A stretch of DNA of 64,000 nucleotides from Daphnia pulex. Lineage: Eukaryota; Arthropoda; Branchiopoda; Diplostraca; Daphniidae. Shown here one piece after another: positions 58,839-64,000 of the stretch. Numbering within the stretch: the stretch's first letter is position 1; every line of letters starts with the position of its first letter. The translations under genes were made by a program, and so were the position numbers. A model generated the notes under the pieces. It worked only from the letters and a program-made list of their open reading frames with translations, made no database searches and had not been told where the DNA came from. The DNA lies in the NCBI RefSeq assembly GCF_021134715.1, contig NC_060023.1:11346001-11410000 (forward strand), given 5' to 3'.

Positions 58839-60075
58839 TTAAAAGATTTCGGGTGCAATAGCGAAAATGGACGGGCAATGGTTTCGGGCCAGCCAAGTGT
58901 AACGTTGGGTCGAATTCTTGTAAATGGGTTTGTTGAACGTCAACTTGTTCCAGGTATGAACGCCGACCACCTGGTCGGTGAGCCAAAAGGGTCGACTTTG
59001 GTTGGCCGATCGATGGATGAAAAATTCTTTCGTCGCCACCGAATAGTCGACGGGACAAAACGACGAGTAGTGAAGAACGTTGAACCCGTGACAACTGACA
59101 TAGTCCATCTCCAGGAGATCCTGCGCTTTGCACCAACTTTTCAGGACCCGCAACAGCAAAGCGGGACCATTATGGCCCCAAACGTCTGACCTGGACGAAA
59201 AATTCAAATTCAAATATTTTGGAGGGAAAATAATGTCAATGGGTTCAACTTGCCGGTAATTGGCGGCAAAATCTTTGACGGCCAATTCCATGACGGGATT
59301 CTTGAATTCCGCATGGAGGACTCCGCTGCCCAGATAATCGTCCGATTCGGCGGCTACAAAATTGCGCAAGTCGGTGACTGGGCGGACGGATATCACGTCC
59401 AGGTCGAAATAATATCCGCCGTACTTGTGCAGCGTCAGAAATCGCAGTCCGTCGCTGAGATGAGACACGTGAAAAGGCCCGTCCCTCCAGCCGTTGCAGT
59501 GGTACCAATACTCGAGCGGAGTTCCGGCCATGTAATCGTCCAGATCGAAACTGATTAGGTGAATGTTGTCGTATTTCTCTTTCAGCTTTTTCAGCGTGAC
59601 CAGGCTAGTGTTGATTCGCCCACCCATGAATAGGACGTTGACGGTTAGATTGGGATTGTGGTGAGCGAGGGATTCGACGGCACAGGCCTGCCGGAAGTTT
59701 AAAGTGGCGCTACCGGAAGTTTCTATGAAAAAGGCCCCACCATGCATTTGTTTGAGTGAATACTGGGACTTTACTGAGCATGTCGGCCAGGTGCAATTGG
59801 ATCGGCCGCAGATATCTGCCTGGCGATCAGCAGATAGACAACAGGTCCCTCTGTCGACGGCCGTAGGAAATGCCAATTCTTCCTGAACATTTTGGTATAC
59901 AATTTTACACATTCAATTTCTTAATACTACAAATAATCCAATTTACCCATAGCGGAATGAAGACCAAGTAGCACAAAGTGGAAATGACTAAAATGACGGC
60001 GATGAGGAAACGAGCGCTGATGGCCCTTTTCGTGCAAAGGATGCAAACACGCCCGATGTAGGTCAACAACAACAT
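58839..60075 (-). CDS. 4-alpha-galactosyltransferase (A4GALT/Gb3 synthase family), 390 aa
   Basis: Two minus-strand exons (60075-59947, 59882-58839). Exon 1 gives a type II Golgi anchor (FLIAVILVISTLCYLVFIPL). The luminal part has the glycosyltransferase sugar-binding (DXD) region: GGAFFIETSGSATLNFRQAC, AVESLAHHNPNLTVNVLF, HLSDGLRFLTLHKYGGYYFD with the catalytic DLD at about 203-205, and the alpha-1,4-GT C-terminal region (NGPALLLRVLKSW, CHGFNVLHYSSFCPVDYS, GVHTWNKL). The family adds alpha-1,4 galactose or GlcNAc to glycolipids; the arthropod acceptor cannot be told from sequence. Divergent from the sulfotransferase, 231 bp between starts. Confidence 0.92.
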
Positions 60076-60306
60076 GGTGATGACGTTGCTCTCGAGCTCA
60101 TATCATTGTAGAGCTCCCAATGTTTCGGGCGTTTTGACGAGAGCTGGAAACCTTATAGTCAACAGTTGAGAACCGGCATTGAGCGTTCAAATGCTCCTCC
60201 CCACTTGAAATCCCGACGGATGACGTAACCATAGCGACGGCACTAGTAGTTGTCTCAACTCTGTCGACGATTTAATTCTACTGCTGGCTCACAGAATAGC
60301 CCCAAA

Positions 60307-61577
60307 ATGTTTCCGATGCGGCAGACTAGAAATTGGAGAAGCTCGTACCTTTTCATGTTATTGTCAACCAGTTTAGTTTTAACTTTCTGGAGTATTTCAA
60401 TCGCCTTTTCCTCATCGGCTGTTGTTGTGCAATTCGTGCCGAGTCCAACCATCGAAAACGACCATTTTAAACTTCCCAATCGGCCGCCGAAGGCTATCTC
60501 TCCTGGAAGAAAATCAGTTATGGAAAAATTCGATCGCAAGCCCAGTTATCCCTGGAGAGGAGACCCGCAGTGTCAGCATTATGTCGTTCAGGTTTTTAAT
60601 CAAACTAAATAATTGATTTAAAGATTTAACGCTTATAAAATGTCCCAATCAGTTCTCAGAGAGGGAGAGTTTGCCCAAATGGCCACTGACGTCGTTTCCC
60701 GGCAGCGGAGTGACCTGGACCCGACAGCTGATCGAAGGCGTCACTGGGATTTACACGGGATCTGTTTACATGGCCGATCCTTCCCCGGTCTTGTCCAGCC
60801 AAATAAACGGAAGCGAGTACTACACGGACGATCCGCTGTGCGGCTGTACGATCGTCGACAAGGATCACGAGGCGACAATCACAACCCTGGGACTGGCCAA
60901 CTATTTCGAATTACTCCATCGCCAGGTTTGTTGTTGGGCTGAGCTCATTTGTTTTTATTTACCGGAATTATTAACGACACGATATTCAAAGTAGGGTCAC
61001 GGTGGGATTGTGCACCAACAATACGACAAACGTGGCGTGTTGCTGTTGCGGAACCCCATGGACGTCGTGTTCACTTATCGCGATTGGCTTCACGGCGGTA
61101 AAGTGGGCAAGGCCCCGCCCGAGGCTTTCAGAGGTCCAGAGTGGGACGCAACGGTAGACTACGTGGCCTATGCCTGGGCAGATCACGCCATCCGCTGGAT
61201 CGAACAAATCGAAAATGGCACCGTTCTATTTTACGAGAGATTAATGGGTAAAACGGCGAGCGGAGAACTCAAACGGTTTCTGCAAGTCGTCAATTTCCAT
61301 CCGGTTGATCCGGTGCGGATGCGATGCACCCTGGACCATCGGAATCGCACGGATCACAAGCGGCTCAATAAAACTCGGTGGGAAAACAAATAAGTCGACA
61401 AAATAGTGTTTTATTTTATAAATTTGTGGAAATGAATACAGAAAGCTGTTGGAACCTAACCACCGGATGAAACTGATGAAGGCGATCCATCGAGTCCAGC
61501 AAAGCTTGAGACGAAAGGGATGGCCAAGACTTCCCATATATTTGTACGACGTCCACAGTCTGGACGGAAACATTTAA
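60307..61577 (+). CDS. WSCD-type sulfotransferase, 358 aa
   Basis: Four exons (60307-60591, 60653-60925, 60995-61377, 61442-61577) join in phase. A type II anchor ([20 protein letters not shown]) and stem precede the PAPS-binding 5'-loop [20 protein letters not shown] followed by GIYTGSVYM, very like WSCD1/2 sulfotransferases. The 3'-phosphate loop is [19 protein letters not shown]. The end [17 protein letters not shown] and [10 protein letters not shown] is conserved in the family. No WSC domain is present before the catalytic part. Likely a Golgi enzyme that sulfates a glycan; in mammals WSCD1 acts on sialic acid, which may not apply here. Confidence 0.88.
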
Positions 61578-63036
61578 ATTGTCAAACTAATTTTAAGCTA
61601 AAAAAAAAGATTACGGAAATTACATAAGAATGTATTTTAATATCAAAAGGGTCTGTCTTGGAAATATAATTACCCGTTAGGTAAAAATAAACTGGGTATT
61701 CGTGTATACTTGAACAAGTTTCAACTTATTAGTTGCCTTTGAAATTTACGAGGAGGGGCGGCTGCACATGACGGCAGGTCCCTTTTGGTCAGAAAACTTT
61801 CTAGTTGCACTTTTGCTTGAAATGTTAAAAAAAGTCAAAATATTTTTTCAATTCAATTGTTTATCCACAGATAAAGTGTAGTAAGGTAAAAAAAAGAAGC
61901 CTGATCTGCAGTCGTTCGACAAATGAGCTCTGACTGAGAAAACAAAAACGACAAGAGAAAACAGTTCCAGTCAAAATGCCTAGCTCATCATAGAAAAAAT
62001 CGAAATCCGTACTATCTAACGATTCATAATTAACGACACCAAATAGTCCAAAAAAGGAAAAATAAAGATAGGTTTTTCCTACCTTTGTGCCTGGGAAAAA
62101 CGGCCAGGCATCCATCCACAGGTGCTCCATCCGCAGTTAAAGTTACATAAGCCAGGCGGGATAGGGGGAAAGGGACGTCCTCGTGAATACACCCACACAC
62201 ACATGGGTGTACACGAAGGCAGAGGGGATTTAAAGAAAGGTAAAAAAAGAGATCCCAAACTCGCCCGACATCAGAAGTTTCTCCAATCAAGAGGGATGCT
62301 GTTTATCTAAATGAAAAAATGAAAATAGGTTACGAAATAAATTGACATAGAAACAGCAACTCAACAAGTAAGGAAAAGTTTAAATGAGACACTAGGTAAA
62401 CCCTAATTGTTAATAAATGGGAGAATTAAAGGTTTACATGTAGTACATTGCATTGATGCAAGTCAGAATGTAGCAGGTCGCAGGATCAGAGTAACAACAA
62501 TTATTATTCTAGCGATAATAGTGAAATTGTTGCTGAGATGACAGGACAATAGCAGCACAAGCATAATTTGCATATCTTGGGGTTATGATGGCTGCCGCAG
62601 GGGAGCTCAGGCCTCAAATCTGCTCAAAGGAGAAAGTTGCAGTGTAAACAAACTAGACATTCATTGACAAGGGGCTTACATGATAAATGCTAGTAAGGAA
62701 CTACATTTCATAAATTTCGAACAAGTTTCTATTCAAGCTCCCATATTCATTCAAGTTGTATTCCTAGTTTTATTTACCTGCCAAACAGCATGGAGTGGAG
62801 AGAAATCAGAGAATGGAGAACCGCAACACCAGACACCACACGAAGACCACATTTTTGTAATTTCATTTGTTGCTTTATTATTCGTATAGTAGCCATGTTT
62901 ACGTTTCCAAATAAGTGATCGTTCCGTTTTCTTAATCAGCTTAAACTTCGTCTCTTTTTCGAAACTTGTGAACAATGGAACAAAAAACTAAACCAAGCAG
63001 ACGACACCAATATTCTAATTAGCAATACTTTAAGCT
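61578..63036. other. Intergenic, one doubtful short frame
   Basis: Mostly low-information DNA. A 69-codon plus frame at 62680-62889 contains a signal-like stretch (IFIQVVFLVLFTCQTAWSG) and a His/Glu-rich tail. It lacks a TATA box and any known match, so it is noted but not called. An AC-rich patch (CACCCACACACACA) lies near 62190. Confidence 0.4.
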
Positions 63037-63044
63037 ATCGATAG
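63037..63044. promoter_or_regulatory. DRE-type TATCGATA motif
   Basis: An exact TATCGATA lies 34 bp before the ATG of the 40-residue peptide frame. This octamer is the DREF site of insect promoters; use here is inference. Confidence 0.35.
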
Positions 63045-63077
63045 AAACTCTTAAAAATCGTAAAAACCACCACAACA

Positions 63078-63200
63078 ATGAAGACCCTCCAGAATTTATT
63101 TTCCATTTCTCTAATTCTCTTGGCTTACGTTTACAACTTTACCTGTTCTGACGCTGAAAATTATATAATAAAGAAATTAAGATCTTTGATAATAAAATAG
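63078..63200 (+). CDS. Candidate secreted peptide, 40 aa
   Basis: A 41-codon frame starts MKTLQNLFSISLILLAYVYN, a textbook signal peptide with likely cleavage near FTCSDA, leaving about 16 residues rich in Ile/Lys (NYIIKKLRSLIIK), amphipathic and basic. Such a cationic tail would suit an antimicrobial-type or signalling peptide, but nothing else supports it. It could instead be the first exon of a longer gene, although the frame closes with TAG before any good donor. Confidence 0.3.
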   Translation: MKTLQNLFSISLILLAYVYNFTCSDAENYIIKKLRSLIIK

Positions 63201-63221
63201 ACTCGACTAGGACTTTTGTAT

Positions 63222-63709
63222 TTAATCGAATTCAAATTGTCTAAAATCATCAAGAAAATCTTGAACGTAGATCACTTCTCGGGAATATGCCATGTCGATG
63301 TGGCCGAATTTCACAAACTTGTTGCTCTCCATCAAACGGGTCATGGCCGGTTCGCCTTCGGGGACGTGATTCCATTCCACCAAGAGTGTCTAATAAAACA
63401 CACAACATTTCAATTTAAAAATATGACGACGCTATTTAACATTTCAGTAGCTACATTCCAATTGCTGCAAACATGTTTTGAATATACAATTGGAAGGTTA
63501 AGAGATGTGTACCTTAAAGTCGACTTTGTGCCAAGGTATGGTTTGCAAGATCTTGTATTCGGAGCCCTCGACGTCCACACCAAAGAAATCAATTTCCGTT
63601 CGGCCAACAGCCACCAGGATGGAGTAGAGTGGGAAACACTGGACTTTGTAGATGGATTCACCATCAGTATTGGCATTATTAACGGATAACTGTTGATTTT
63701 GATTGTCGT
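63222..63709 (-). CDS. FkbM/Methyltransf_21 protein, C-terminal part (gene continues beyond the window)
   Basis: Two minus-strand exons, 63709-63513 and 63389-63222, join in phase 0. They read VQCFPLYSILVAVGRTEIDF, FGVDVEGSEYKILQTIPWHK and then TLLVEWNHVPEGEPAMTRLM, ending QFEFD. CFPLYSIL...DxxGxDVEGxExxVLxTIPW is the signature of the arthropod Methyltransf_21 (FkbM) group that includes Drosophila Star-like proteins. The first exon starts in phase 1 after a CATTGTAG acceptor, so the N-terminal half with the membrane anchor must lie beyond position 64000 or was not found in the last 290 bp. Partial here by window edge, not by mutation. Confidence 0.82.
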
Positions 63710-64000
63710 CTACAATGAAACTTTTTCGATAGATGTCGCATATTATATATATTTAGTAAGATAATTATTTTAATTGGGGAAATATAATCGTTTAGTTTAC
63801 GATATTAATATTAAAGGATGCCAAAAATCAGAGCGATCAGACTCTAAAATTAAACATTAGTTTAAACCATATGAACGAGACTTATTTCAAAAGAGTAGCT
63901 GTTAAGATAAGAAATGAAAGACTTTTGATTTTTGAACGATACCGCTAAGGACTTTTTCACGTTTAGTGGTTATACCTTGTTGCCACTACATGGCATCACG

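Noticed and set aside
63216-63689. 157-codon plus frame at the window end
   Set aside because: Antisense to the FkbM/Methyltransf_21 exons, whose minus-strand motifs are clear.

Overview
This window looks like nuclear DNA from a crustacean, most likely a water flea (Daphnia). The reasons are short introns (mostly 60-90 bp) with consensus splice sites, arthropod-type single-copy genes (extradenticle, SURF1, EEA1, MED8), and tandem families of secreted and membrane proteins. The species cannot be fixed from the sequence alone. Gene models below were assembled by eye from reading frames, splice sites and phase agreement; exon ends are given where they were worked out.

Layout. 1-4 kb: sparse, with a probable small secreted protein gene at 3.5 kb. 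4.6-9.6 kb: a small unknown gene whose first intron appears to hold a 4 kb GGAAT-type satellite with a purine-only minisatellite nested inside. 10-13.6 kb: SURF1, then extradenticle (exd). 14.7-18 kb: three tandem single-domain rhodanese genes. 19.5-25.4 kb: a 25-exon secreted collagen-like gene with a duplicated block of exons. 26-36 kb: an accessory region with a tyrosine-rich repeat protein gene, two broken inverted paralogues, inverted duplications of flanking DNA and two small DNA transposon relics (one of piggyBac type). 36.7-37.9 kb: a secreted DUF4789-type protein.

38.6-47.6 kb is a compact housekeeping cluster with strictly alternating strands: CutA(-), MEA1(+), TSEN15(-), TOMM6(+), MRPS25(-), MED8(+), EEA1(-). 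The genes share short divergent promoters and nearly touching 3' ends. 48.8-51 kb holds the most unusual gene: a POU-type homeodomain exon that joins in phase, through two short exons, to a degenerate P-loop NTPase-like domain. 53.6-56.1 kb: two tandem secreted proteins with repeated furin-like RRxRR/GLFY sites. 56.5-58.7 kb: two intronless METTL24-like membrane methyltransferases. 58.8-61.6 kb: a divergent pair of a 4-alpha-galactosyltransferase and a WSCD-type sulfotransferase. 63-63.7 kb: a 40-residue secreted peptide candidate and the 3' part of an FkbM/Methyltransf_21 gene that runs off the window.

Functionally the window mixes mitochondrial genes (SURF1, TOMM6, MRPS25, probably rhodanese 1), transcription and RNA-processing genes (exd, MED8, TSEN15), endosome fusion (EEA1), Golgi glycan modification and extracellular matrix or cuticle-like proteins. 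No rRNA, tRNA or CRISPR was seen.
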